A stretch of DNA of 6,263 bases from Treponema sp. UBA6852 (GTDB taxonomy: Bacteria > Spirochaetota > Spirochaetia > Treponematales > Treponemataceae), in the NCBI GenBank assembly GCA_002449305.1, contig DKDI01000019.1:1822-8084 (forward strand), written 5' to 3'. The notes below the pieces were generated by a model. The model was given only the letters and a program-made list of their open reading frames with translations. It ran no database searches and was not told the DNA's origin. Below, piece after piece: positions 1 through 4,991 of this stretch. Within the stretch, counting starts at the first letter, position 1. Each line of letters starts with the position of its first letter. The position numbers were made by a program, and so were the translations under genes.

Positions 1-14
1 CACGGGAATGACAC
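1..14. repeat. Partial palindromic repeat cut by window edge
   Basis: The first bases, CACGGGAATGACA, are the reverse complement of TGTCATTCCCGTG. That matches the left arm of the GTCATTCCTGTG hairpin repeats found complete near 2179-2204 and 4960-4986. Only one arm is visible, so this is probably the outer end of another copy whose remainder lies outside the window. The match is short, and the call rests on the other copies. Confidence 0.4.
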
Positions 15-78
15 TTAAATTAATGTTCTTATTAAAATTTGACATTTGGACTAACCAATAGAATTTTATATTTTTTTA

Positions 79-87
79 TGCTATATT
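79..87 (+). promoter_or_regulatory. Candidate extended -10 promoter for the CD3324-family gene
   Basis: TGCTATATT is a TGn-extended -10 element with a 5/6 hexamer (TATATT at 82-87). No good -35 lies at the usual distance. A perfect TTGACA at 39-44 has only a TAGAAT (59-64) downstream, at a short 14-nt spacing. Transcription from about position 94 would give a leader of roughly 155 nt that includes the hairpin at 166-205. This is inference from motifs only. Confidence 0.3.
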
Positions 88-165
88 TTTTCAAGTTGAA
101 GACGAATTGTTTTCTAAGGAGCGACTTATAAAAAACACGATAAAAATGGAACTTGTGCCGCGCCG

Positions 166-205
166 GCAGTAAAGGCGCAGTTTGAGTTTCAAAGGCTTTT
201 ACTGC
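166..205 (+). promoter_or_regulatory. Long hairpin in the leader of the CD3324-family gene
   Basis: GCAGTAAAGGC (166-176) pairs with GCTTTTACTGC (195-205), giving 11 base pairs with one G-U wobble. Inside the loop, TTTGA (181-185) pairs with TCAAA (189-193) around a 3-nt loop. No T-run follows, so it does not look like an intrinsic terminator. It ends 44 nt before the ATG at 250. It does not match a riboswitch class that I recognise. It could be a cis-acting RNA structure or a genomic inverted repeat. Confidence 0.45.
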
Positions 206-249
206 TTGTTCAATCAGAAATCCAAATCTTTTTGAAAAGCGTCATAAAA

Positions 250-543
250 ATGGACTACGTAAAAGCAAAAAACATTCTTCCGTCCGAGCTTCTTGAAAAA
301 ATTCAGGAATACGCGGCGGGAACTTACTTGTATATTCCGCAGAAGTGCGAAAACCGGAAAAACTGGGGAGAATCAAAAGATTCTAAAAACTGGTACAAAA
401 GGCGAAACCAGCGGATATACAAAAACTACAAAGAGGGATTTTCGGTCAGCGAGATTTCACAAGAATTCTTTCTGAGCGAAAAGTCAATCTACAGAATCAT
501 CTTGTGCGAAAAAAAAGCGGATGAATTAGACTTTTTCAATTAA
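250..543 (+). CDS. CD3324-family helix-turn-helix protein
   Basis: A 97-residue protein resembling the small CD3324 family, which is related to Mor-type transcription activators. The family hallmarks are visible. The N-terminus reads A-x-x-ILPSELLEKIQEYAxG and is followed by YLYIPQKxENRKNWGE. After a basic linker comes a C-terminal helix-turn-helix (roughly residues 62-85, KEGFSVSEISQEFFLSEKSIYRI). The protein should bind DNA in the cytoplasm; its targets are unknown. I chose the ATG at 250 because family members begin just before this conserved stretch. An in-frame TTG at 232 would add six residues but has no Shine-Dalgarno site. The RBS for the ATG is itself weak (GAAAAG about 10 nt upstream). 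The gene is monocistronic and ends at a terminator. Family assignment is from memory of the motif pattern. Confidence 0.82.
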   Translation: MDYVKAKNILPSELLEKIQEYAAGTYLYIPQKCENRKNWGESKDSKNWYKRRNQRIYKNYKEGFSVSEISQEFFLSEKSIYRIILCEKKADELDFFN

Positions 544-569
544 ACATTGCTAAAGTTGTCGTATTAAGG

Positions 570-598
570 CTGGCTCCATAAATGGGGTCAGTTTTTTT
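570..598 (+). terminator. Rho-independent terminator of the CD3324-family gene
   Basis: CTGGCTCC (570-577) pairs with GGGGTCAG (584-591) around a 6-nt loop. The 8-bp stem has two G-U wobbles and is followed directly by seven T (592-598). The wobbles become A-C mismatches on the other strand and no A-run precedes the stem, so it should serve the + strand gene and not the convergent XRE gene. Confidence 0.85.
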
Positions 599-606
599 GT
601 TTTAAC

Positions 607-888
607 TTATTTTGCATTTCTTAAATCGTCAACAATAAGCTGAATGTGCGAAATCTGAATATCTGTTAAATTTTCAACGTCCAAAGTCCGTTTTTTTTCA
701 AGTCCTAAAAGGTAATCGGTTGAAACTTCAAAAAAATTCGCAATTTTCACAAGCATTTCTATAGACGGAAGAATATTGTCATTTTCCCAGTTCGAAACGC
801 TTTGCTTTGTAACACCGAGTTTATTTGCCAGCTGAATCTGGCTGATTCCACGGATATTACGAAGCTCACGGATTTGTTCATTCAGCAT
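607..888 (-). CDS. XRE-family (HTH_3) transcriptional regulator
   Basis: A 93-residue cytoplasmic DNA-binding protein. Residues about 5-60 form a Cro/C1-type helix-turn-helix: IRELRNIRGISQIQLANKLG, then VTKQSVSNWENDNILPS as turn and recognition helix, then LVKIANFFEVSTDYLLG, the family's typical fifth helix. The remaining 30 residues are a short helical tail with no recognisable ligand or protease domain, so it is a stand-alone repressor-like protein. The ATG at 888 is preceded by AGG with 7 nt spacing. It converges with the CD3324-family gene and is divergent from the lipoprotein gene, with 102 bp between start codons. It may therefore control itself and the lipoprotein. This is inference from position; a palindrome lies in that gap. 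Family assignment is secure; its targets and signal are not known. Confidence 0.93.
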   Translation of the reverse strand: MLNEQIRELRNIRGISQIQLANKLGVTKQSVSNWENDNILPSIEMLVKIANFFEVSTDYLLGLEKKRTLDVENLTDIQISHIQLIVDDLRNAK

Positions 889-931
889 AAGAAACCTGTC
901 TATTTATTTTTGACCATTGTATAATTTTTGA

Positions 932-960
932 TTGACTTTAAAGAAATACTTTTGTATTGT
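932..960 (+). promoter_or_regulatory. Sigma70-type promoter of the TolB-like lipoprotein gene
   Basis: TTGACT (932-937, 5/6) and TATTGT (955-960, 4/6) are separated by exactly 17 nt. Initiation near 967 would give a leader of about 24 nt ending in the AGAGG ribosome binding site (981-985). A stronger lone TATAAT occurs at 920-925, but it has no -35 at the proper distance. Confidence 0.6.
945..958. promoter_or_regulatory. Candidate operator palindrome in the XRE/lipoprotein divergent gap
   Basis: AATAC-TTTT-GTATT is a perfect 5-bp inverted repeat with a 4-nt centre, overlapping the first bases of the -10 hexamer of the lipoprotein promoter. Small dyads of this kind are typical binding sites for XRE dimers, and one is divergently encoded next door. 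The binding claim is inference. The region is AT-rich, so chance dyads are possible. Confidence 0.35.
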
Positions 961-990
961 AATGTTTGACTAAAAGAAAAAGAGGTTTTT

Positions 991-1974
991 ATGAAAAGAA
1001 TGTTTTTTTTGGCTTCTGTGGCATTAGTTTCTATTGTTGTTTTTTCTTGCGCTTCTACAGATGATATTCAGATTTCTTATGACAAAAGTGTTTTGCAGAA
1101 TGTTTCAAGAGTTACAGATGATGGTACTGTAAAGGCAGATATGGCAATTTCTCCGGATGGAAAACAACTGCTTTATGTTGAAGTTGATAAAAGTGTTACT
1201 AGCTATATAACAAATATAAAAGAATCCAGTTCCGTTTTTTATTATGATTCTCAGATGTACTTGCTTAGAGATATTAATCGTCCTTCAAAAACTCCGCTTG
1301 GTCTTACATTTTCTTATTGGCCTGCATGGAATAAAAATGGAAAGGAATTTATTTTTTCCTCGCTCGAAAATAATCAGTTTAAGTTAGTCCGCGCGAACAT
1401 CGAAGGCGGAAGAAAAACTTATATTACAAGAACTCCGATTGGAACTGAAGATATAAGAGCTGATATAAAAAACAATATTATTGTTTGCCAAACAAAAATA
1501 AATGGAAAATATCAAATAGCTACGTTAAACTATGACGGGACTGAAATAACTTTAATCTGTGAAGGTCATAGTCCTAAGTGGCATCCTACTGAAAACAAAT
1601 TTGTTTTTATCCGTGACGGTGGAATTTTTGAAATGAATCTTGATATAAATCAGGCTACAGAAATTTACAAAGATGCGGAATTTCCTTGTTATTTGCCTTC
1701 TTATTCAGAAAATGGAAAATATATTTTGTTTGAGCAGCTGACTCCGGTAAATGCAAAAGGAAGGATGGCTTCAGGTTTTGCAAGGAGAATAATTGCAAAC
1801 ACCAGGACAAATTTACATCTATATCTTATATCGTCTGATGGAATGAACAAAACTCAGCTTACAAATGGTGCTGTTGATGTTTATACTCCTGTCTGGGGTG
1901 CGGACAATACGATTTTCTTTATTTCGGCAGCCAACAACAAAACCGATATTTGGAAAGCAAAAGTTCAATATTGA
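991..1974 (+). CDS. TolB-like (PD40) beta-propeller lipoprotein
   Basis: A 327-residue exported lipoprotein. Residues 1-20 are a signal peptide (MKRM, a hydrophobic stretch, then VFSC), with Cys20 as the probable lipidated residue; the relaxed lipobox suits spirochaetes. The mature part carries PD40/WD40-like blades of the TolB type: MAISPDGKQLLYVEV (51-65), YWPAWNKNGKEFIFSS (109-124), SPKWHPTENKFVFI (194-207), LPSYSENGKYILFE (235-248) and TPVWGADNTIFFIS (299-312) with a closing DIW. It is shorter than TolB and shows no N-terminal TolB domain, so a role in a Tol-Pal system is not implied. A propeller held at the membrane would suit protein-protein or ligand contact. AGAGG lies 5 nt before the ATG, and the TGA stop is backed by an in-frame TAA. 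The gene is AT-rich compared with the GNAT gene downstream. The fold call is firm; the function is unknown. Confidence 0.88.
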   Translation: MKRMFFLASVALVSIVVFSCASTDDIQISYDKSVLQNVSRVTDDGTVKADMAISPDGKQLLYVEVDKSVTSYITNIKESSSVFYYDSQMYLLRDINRPSKTPLGLTFSYWPAWNKNGKEFIFSSLENNQFKLVRANIEGGRKTYITRTPIGTEDIRADIKNNIIVCQTKINGKYQIATLNYDGTEITLICEGHSPKWHPTENKFVFIRDGGIFEMNLDINQATEIYKDAEFPCYLPSYSENGKYILFEQLTPVNAKGRMASGFARRIIANTRTNLHLYLISSDGMNKTQLTNGAVDVYTPVWGADNTIFFISAANNKTDIWKAKVQY

Positions 1975-2006
1975 TAATGATTTTATATTTTTTGTGATGA
2001 TGAAAT

Positions 2007-2033
2007 CCCTGCATTTTTGCAGGGTATTTTTTT
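2007..2033 (+). terminator. Rho-independent terminator of the lipoprotein gene
   Basis: CCCTGCA (2007-2013) and TGCAGGG (2018-2024) form a perfect 7-bp stem with a TTTT loop, followed by TATTTTTTT. It begins 33 nt after the lipoprotein stop codon and closes a single-gene transcription unit. Confidence 0.92.
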
Positions 2034-2178
2034 GCCCGAACGGATTTTCTCATTCTTTTTTCTGAAATGTGTTTGAGGTAGGAAACAGGCGCGGTTCGGC
2101 GTATTATTAAACCATACGAAAAAGTCATTTTCTTGGCTGACAAAAGGAGTTTTTTGGCAAGGACAGTCTATCTCAAAG

Positions 2179-2204
2179 GTCATTCCTGTGATTCGACACA
2201 GGAA
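2179..2204. repeat. GTCATTCCTGTG palindromic repeat, copy 1
   Basis: TTCCTGTG (2183-2190) pairs perfectly with CACAGGAA (2197-2204) around a 6-nt loop and is preceded by GTCA. Almost the same unit recurs at 4960-4986: the same left arm, six-base loop and right arm, and both loops end in CGA. A matching AATGAC (2239-2244) lies in reverse orientation downstream, as if closing an outer inverted repeat with GTCATT. No U-tract follows, so it is not an obvious intrinsic terminator. The rest of this 236-bp gap (2034-2269) shows no gene and no convincing promoter for the GNAT gene. Confidence 0.7.
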
Positions 2205-2269
2205 CCTATGCACAAAAAATCATCCGGTCAAACTGGATAATGACAAAAGAATAGGAGACAAGATAAAAA

Positions 2270-2914
2270 ATGGACAGCAAAATCGACATGGAAAAAATCA
2301 CTTTCAGAAACGAGACCCCTGCGGACTACAGGGCGGTTGAGAACCTTACTCGCGAGGCATTCTGGAACGTCTACAAGCCCGGCTGCGACGAGCATTTTGT
2401 TCTGCACAGCTTCCGCACGAGGAGCGACTTTGTGCCGGAACTCGACATAATAATGGAAGAAAACGGCGTTTTGATTGGACACGTGATGTTCGCAAGGGCA
2501 GAAATCAAGCTGAACAACGGCAAAACTCTTCCGATTATGACGTTCGGGCCGATCAGCATTGCGCCAAACTTCAAGCGCAAAGGCTACGGAACAGTTCTTC
2601 TTGGGCACGCAATGAAAAAGGCAAAGGAAATGGGCTGCGGCGCGCTTGCAATCACCGGCAACATCGGCTTTTACGGAAAAAGCGGCTTTGTCGTGGCAAA
2701 AACGAAAAATGTTTTCTACCATGCCGACCCGGATGCGGACTACTTTTTAATAAACGAGTTTATTCCGGGCTTTCTGGACCAAGCAAAGGAAGCCGGAGGA
2801 GGAACTTTCAAGGAGCCGGACGGATATTTTATCGACTCAAAGGAAGCAGAGGAGTTCGACAGGCAGTTTCCGCCGAAAGAAAAACTGAAGCTTCCGGGAC
2901 AGATTTTCGGGTAA
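2270..2914 (+). CDS. GNAT-family N-acetyltransferase
   Basis: A 214-residue cytoplasmic acetyltransferase expected to move an acetyl group from acetyl-CoA to an amine; the substrate is unknown. The GNAT core is clear. FRNETPADYRAVENLTREAF (12-31) forms strand 1 and helix 1. Motif A runs from GPISIAPNFKRKGYG (93-107), with the K/R-x-K-G-Y-G pyrophosphate loop at about 102-107. GNIGFYGKSGFV (130-141) is the later motif, typical of YhbS-like members. The C-terminal 60 residues form an extension ending PPKEKLKLPGQIFG. AGGAG (2253-2257) precedes the ATG by 12 nt, which is longer than ideal. Met7 (ATG at 2288) is a possible alternative start but has no RBS of its own. The gene is GC-richer than its left neighbour, which may mean separate ancestry. 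It stands alone in its transcription unit. Confidence 0.92.
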   Translation: MDSKIDMEKITFRNETPADYRAVENLTREAFWNVYKPGCDEHFVLHSFRTRSDFVPELDIIMEENGVLIGHVMFARAEIKLNNGKTLPIMTFGPISIAPNFKRKGYGTVLLGHAMKKAKEMGCGALAITGNIGFYGKSGFVVAKTKNVFYHADPDADYFLINEFIPGFLDQAKEAGGGTFKEPDGYFIDSKEAEEFDRQFPPKEKLKLPGQIFG

Positions 2915-2966
2915 GGATTTGAACGTTTGCTTATAAGCCTTCCAAAAAATATATTTTTCCAGAATG

Positions 2967-2995
2967 TTGTTAGCTTTGATTAACTTTTGTATAAT
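2967..2995 (+). promoter_or_regulatory. Sigma70-type promoter of the methyltransferase gene
   Basis: TTGTTA (2967-2972, 4/6) and a perfect TATAAT (2990-2995) are spaced by 17 nt, predicting initiation near 3002. A GGAG (3016-3019) follows, 8 nt before the ATG at 3028. The leader is short, with no obvious operator. An AT-only 14-bp palindrome (2945-2958) lies just upstream and could act as an UP-like element or bent DNA. Confidence 0.75.
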
Positions 2996-3027
2996 TAGTT
3001 GCAAAGAATCATTTTGGAGAAATTGCT

Positions 3028-3846
3028 ATGTCTGAAAAAATCAAGGTAAAGTTGAATGGTACTGCGGAAACTATGCTTCAGAGTTTTTATGCGCGTGCAA
3101 AATATTCCAAGAACAAGGAACATAAGTTTTATGATGCGAAGGCGGTTGAGCTTGTAGAAAAGATTGACTACGATTTTTCGCTTGCGGAAAGTGACTCAAC
3201 GATGAGCGATGGCGTTATTGCTCGTACTCTTGTGTTTGATGAGCTTGTTAAAAGGTTCATTTATGAAAACCCCGGCTGCACGGTTGTAAATATTGCTTGT
3301 GGGCTGGATACGCGGTTTTACAGGATGAACAATGGCAATTTGAAGTGGTTCAACCTGGATTTGCCTGAAATAATTGAAATCAGAAATGAGATTTTTAATG
3401 AGGCTGGAAGAGTTGTAAATGTTGGCTGTTCAGTTCTTGATTCGGAATGGGTGAAAAATATTAATGTAAGCGGAAAAGTTCTTTTTGTGGTTGAAGGATT
3501 AAGCATGTATCTTACGAGGAAAGAAAATGCAAAAATGCTTGAAATTATCCGAAAGAATTTTAGTGGCGCAACAGACATGCTTGAATGTCTTGCAAAAAGA
3601 TGGGTAAATCGCGAGAAAATTGAAAAATCGATTCAGAATACGGGCGCGAAATTCATTTTTGGTGCGGATAGTTTTGAAGATATTGCGGATATTGCCTGTG
3701 GTTTTAGAAAAATAAAAGATGATAACATTACAAGGGGAATGATTGCGCTTCATCCGATTTTAAAGCTGTTTGAGAAGCTTCCGGTTGTTGACAAGATGAC
3801 AGAAAAAATACTGATTTTTGAAAATGATACACATTGCAATGTATAA
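3028..3846 (+). CDS. LCM/PPM-family class I SAM-dependent methyltransferase
   Basis: A 272-residue cytoplasmic methyltransferase of the leucine carboxyl methyltransferase-like group (Tcmp/PpmA type), whose bacterial members methylate carboxyl or hydroxyl groups of small molecules, including polyketides. Visible motifs are VVNIACGLDTRFYR (86-99), the glycine-containing SAM-binding motif I; WFNLDLPEII (107-116), with Asp111 the likely ribose-binding acidic residue; and FVVEGLSMYL (153-162), the family's post-motif III signature. The N-terminal ETMLQSFYARA and helical RTLVFDELVKRFI segments also fit. The start is set by GGAG 8 nt upstream of the ATG, within a promoter-bearing leader. No biosynthetic partner gene is adjacent, so the substrate cannot be guessed. 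The stop codon and about the last six codons fall inside the 23-nt repeat array, so the final residues (DTHCNV) are encoded by repeat sequence and may be non-native. Confidence 0.9.
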   Translation: MSEKIKVKLNGTAETMLQSFYARAKYSKNKEHKFYDAKAVELVEKIDYDFSLAESDSTMSDGVIARTLVFDELVKRFIYENPGCTVVNIACGLDTRFYRMNNGNLKWFNLDLPEIIEIRNEIFNEAGRVVNVGCSVLDSEWVKNINVSGKVLFVVEGLSMYLTRKENAKMLEIIRKNFSGATDMLECLAKRWVNREKIEKSIQNTGAKFIFGADSFEDIADIACGFRKIKDDNITRGMIALHPILKLFEKLPVVDKMTEKILIFENDTHCNV

Positions 3847-3983
3847 GTCCTATACACTACCGTGTGAGGCTTTGGTACATTGCCTTGTATCGCAACGGTA
3901 CATTAGGCTGTACCAGGATGGTACATTTCCGTGTACCAAAGCGGTACAAGAGAATGTATCGCCTTGGTACAGCAGTTTGTGTT
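3828..3983. repeat. 23-nt periodic array of alternating GGTACA / TGTACC half-sites
   Basis: GGTACA starts at 3874, 3897, 3920, 3943 and 3966, exactly 23 nt apart. TGTACC or its variant TGTATC starts at 3886, 3909, 3932 and 3955 with the same period. Degenerate members extend the register left (TGTATA 3840, TATACA 3851, TGTGAG 3863) and right (TGTGTT 3978). Each unit reads GGTACA-N6-TGTACC-N5, and the N6 and N5 segments are not conserved. Adjacent half-sites can pair either way, giving 6-bp hairpins with 5- or 6-nt loops. The array starts inside the end of the methyltransferase gene and stops at the end of the convergent HU/Ig-like gene, filling their shared 3' gap. A T7 run (3982-3988) follows its last unit, so it may also act as terminator for the + strand gene. 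I recognise no named element with this structure. Confidence 0.9.
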
Positions 3984-3986
3984 TTT

Positions 3987-4700
3987 TTATTCAGCGGTGC
4001 AAGTCAGTGTCTTTCTGAATCTGCCTGTTTTCATGGTTTTTAGAGGGCGGCTCTTTTCGTTGAACTTTGTTCTTATTTCCACAGTGAATTCTCCGGCAGG
4101 AACGCTTGGGTCAAGAAGCACGATGACGCGGGCGGGCTTGTTTTCGATTACAACAGGGCAGCGGTAGGCTTTTCCGTCTGATGAGCTTACTGCGAATACT
4201 CCCTGCTCAATGTCTTCCTTGCCGAACTTGAGGCGGCTTCCGAGGAGCTCCATGACGCTTCCGGCCTTGATTTCACTTGTGCTTGCGTTTACCTTATCTG
4301 AAACTTTTGTGATGTATGGATCGGTGTTGGAGCTTTCAACTTTTGAGGTCTTGGCTTTCTTTACAGCTTCCTTTAGGAGAGTGCCGGGCGTTACGTTGAG
4401 CTTGATCGTGTGGCGGCTTTTGTCAAAATTGTCGTCCTCCCCGGTGAAAACTCCTGTTATGCTGTATGATGTGTTGACAACCGGAGTGTTCAGGCTGCCT
4501 CCTTCTTCTACGATTGCGGCGCATTCCTCTCCGTAAAGCTGCATGATTGCCACAAGGTCGGTTCTTGTTACGGTGGTTCCTCTTTTTGTCATGCGGTCAA
4601 CGATTTCGTCTAGCGTGTAGACTTGTGAATCTGTAACCTGCGCCATGTAGTCGTCTGGCTCGGCTGTGAGCAGGTTCTCTCTGAGTGCGTACTTTATCAT
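3987..4700 (-). CDS. HU-like DNA-binding protein with DUF4469 (Ig-like) C-terminal domain
   Basis: A 237-residue protein of the HU-Ig type best known from Bacteroidetes and also expected in treponemes. Residues 1-120 form a divergent HU/IHF-like domain: MIKYALRENLLTAEPDDYMA, then helical TLDEIVDRMTKRGTTVTRTDLVAIMQLYGEE, then the beta segment around GVFTGEDDNF and HTIKLNVTPGT. A linker (KKAKTSKVESSN) leads to a DUF4469-like Ig domain (about 127-215; DPYITKVSD, SVMELLGSRLKF, PAGEFTVEIRTKF). It likely binds DNA as a nucleoid-type or accessory protein, but its role is not established. The ATG at 4700 has a strong AAGGAG (4708-4713) 7 nt upstream. No signal peptide is present. The stop codon abuts the GTAC array, so the two convergent genes share that 3' region. 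Confidence 0.85.
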   Translation of the reverse strand: MIKYALRENLLTAEPDDYMAQVTDSQVYTLDEIVDRMTKRGTTVTRTDLVAIMQLYGEECAAIVEEGGSLNTPVVNTSYSITGVFTGEDDNFDKSRHTIKLNVTPGTLLKEAVKKAKTSKVESSNTDPYITKVSDKVNASTSEIKAGSVMELLGSRLKFGKEDIEQGVFAVSSSDGKAYRCPVVIENKPARVIVLLDPSVPAGEFTVEIRTKFNEKSRPLKTMKTGRFRKTLTCTAE

Positions 4701-4713
4701 AAAGTGTCTCCTT

Positions 4714-4726
4714 GGGGATTTTCCCC
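4714..4726 (-). promoter_or_regulatory. Small hairpin directly upstream of a Shine-Dalgarno site
   Basis: GGGGA-TTT-TCCCC is a perfect 5-bp dyad. On the minus strand it ends immediately before AAGGAG (4708-4713), the ribosome binding site of the HU/Ig-like gene. It could affect ribosome access, or be one of the many dyads of this gap. A second dyad, GCCGCC (4735-4740) with GGCGGC (4756-4761), lies just upstream. Confidence 0.35.
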
Positions 4727-4770
4727 GGTCTTGTGCCGCCCCCGTTCCTTTTTGAGGCGGCTTGGGCTGA

Positions 4771-4840
4771 TGTCATTCCCCGGCGTAATTTCTATGTCAT
4801 TCTTGTGCTCTAACACGGAAATTTTAGTCGAACAATGACA
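4771..4840. repeat. Degenerate GTCATTC palindromic repeats
   Basis: A diverged copy of the 2179 and 4960 repeats begins with TGTCATTCTTGTG (4795-4807). It has the same six-base loop size, then CACGGAAAT (4814-4822); the stem keeps eight of nine pairs if two G-U wobbles are allowed. TGTCATT (4795-4801) is also mirrored by AATGACA (4834-4840), making an outer inverted repeat around the hairpin. A lone left arm, GTCATTCCCCGG, sits at 4772-4783. It appears to be a graveyard of repeat copies between two minus-strand genes. Confidence 0.5.
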
Positions 4841-4851
4841 AACTGGGATGG

Positions 4852-4880
4852 ATTGCGAACGGACTGTGCCGAATCGCAAT
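4852..4880. repeat. Inverted repeat ATTGCGA / TCGCAAT
   Basis: ATTGCGA (4852-4858) and TCGCAAT (4874-4880) are perfect 7-bp arms around 15 nt. This dyad is unrelated to the GTCATTCC family and lies midway in the 291-bp gap between the HU/Ig-like and LRR genes. It could be an operator for the HU/Ig-like gene, whose promoter I could not place confidently, or a stem at the 3' end of the LRR transcript. Nothing else gene-like is visible in 4701-4991. Confidence 0.35.
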
Positions 4881-4959
4881 GTCGGATATTTATGAAAGGC
4901 GCGGTGTGATGGGGAATTGGATTACCGGGGCTATGCCTGGCAATGGCAGGTCGTTTTAT

Positions 4960-4986
4960 GTCATTCCTGTGCCACGACACAGGAAT
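4960..4986. repeat. GTCATTCCTGTG palindromic repeat, copy 2
   Basis: ATTCCTGTG (4963-4971) pairs perfectly with CACAGGAAT (4978-4986), a 9-bp stem with a 6-nt loop, preceded by GTC. It is the best-preserved copy of the family seen at 2179. It starts five bases beyond the LRR gene stop codon, so it would form a hairpin at the 3' end of that mRNA. No U-tract follows on the minus strand, so it may stabilise the 3' end and not terminate transcription by itself. Confidence 0.75.
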
Positions 4987-4991
4987 CTCTT

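Noticed and set aside
232..249. TTG start for the CD3324-family gene
   Set aside because: There is no Shine-Dalgarno site before it, and the added residues fall outside the family's conserved start.
1919..2213. Two short minus-strand open frames after the lipoprotein gene
   Set aside because: They read through the intrinsic terminator and the palindromic repeat and have no protein-like features.
2228..2722. 164-codon minus-strand open frame
   Set aside because: It is antisense to the GNAT gene, whose conserved motifs and codon pattern are clear. The antisense product resembles no family I know.
3828..3983. CRISPR array or integron attC sites
   Set aside because: The 23-nt units have two short palindromic arms with 5- or 6-nt gaps, far too short for spacers, and no cas genes or leader are visible. 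The attC simple-site layout (R and L boxes with GTTRRRY) is absent.
3818..4167. Overlapping plus-strand open frames across the array (66-78 codons)
   Set aside because: They lie over the GTAC array and the end of the HU/Ig-like gene, lack ribosome binding sites, and owe their repeated residues to the DNA period.
4697..4879. 60-codon minus-strand open frame upstream of the HU/Ig-like gene
   Set aside because: It consists of repeat and hairpin sequence, has no RBS, and overlaps the HU/Ig-like start by only four bases in a different frame. It is most likely spurious.
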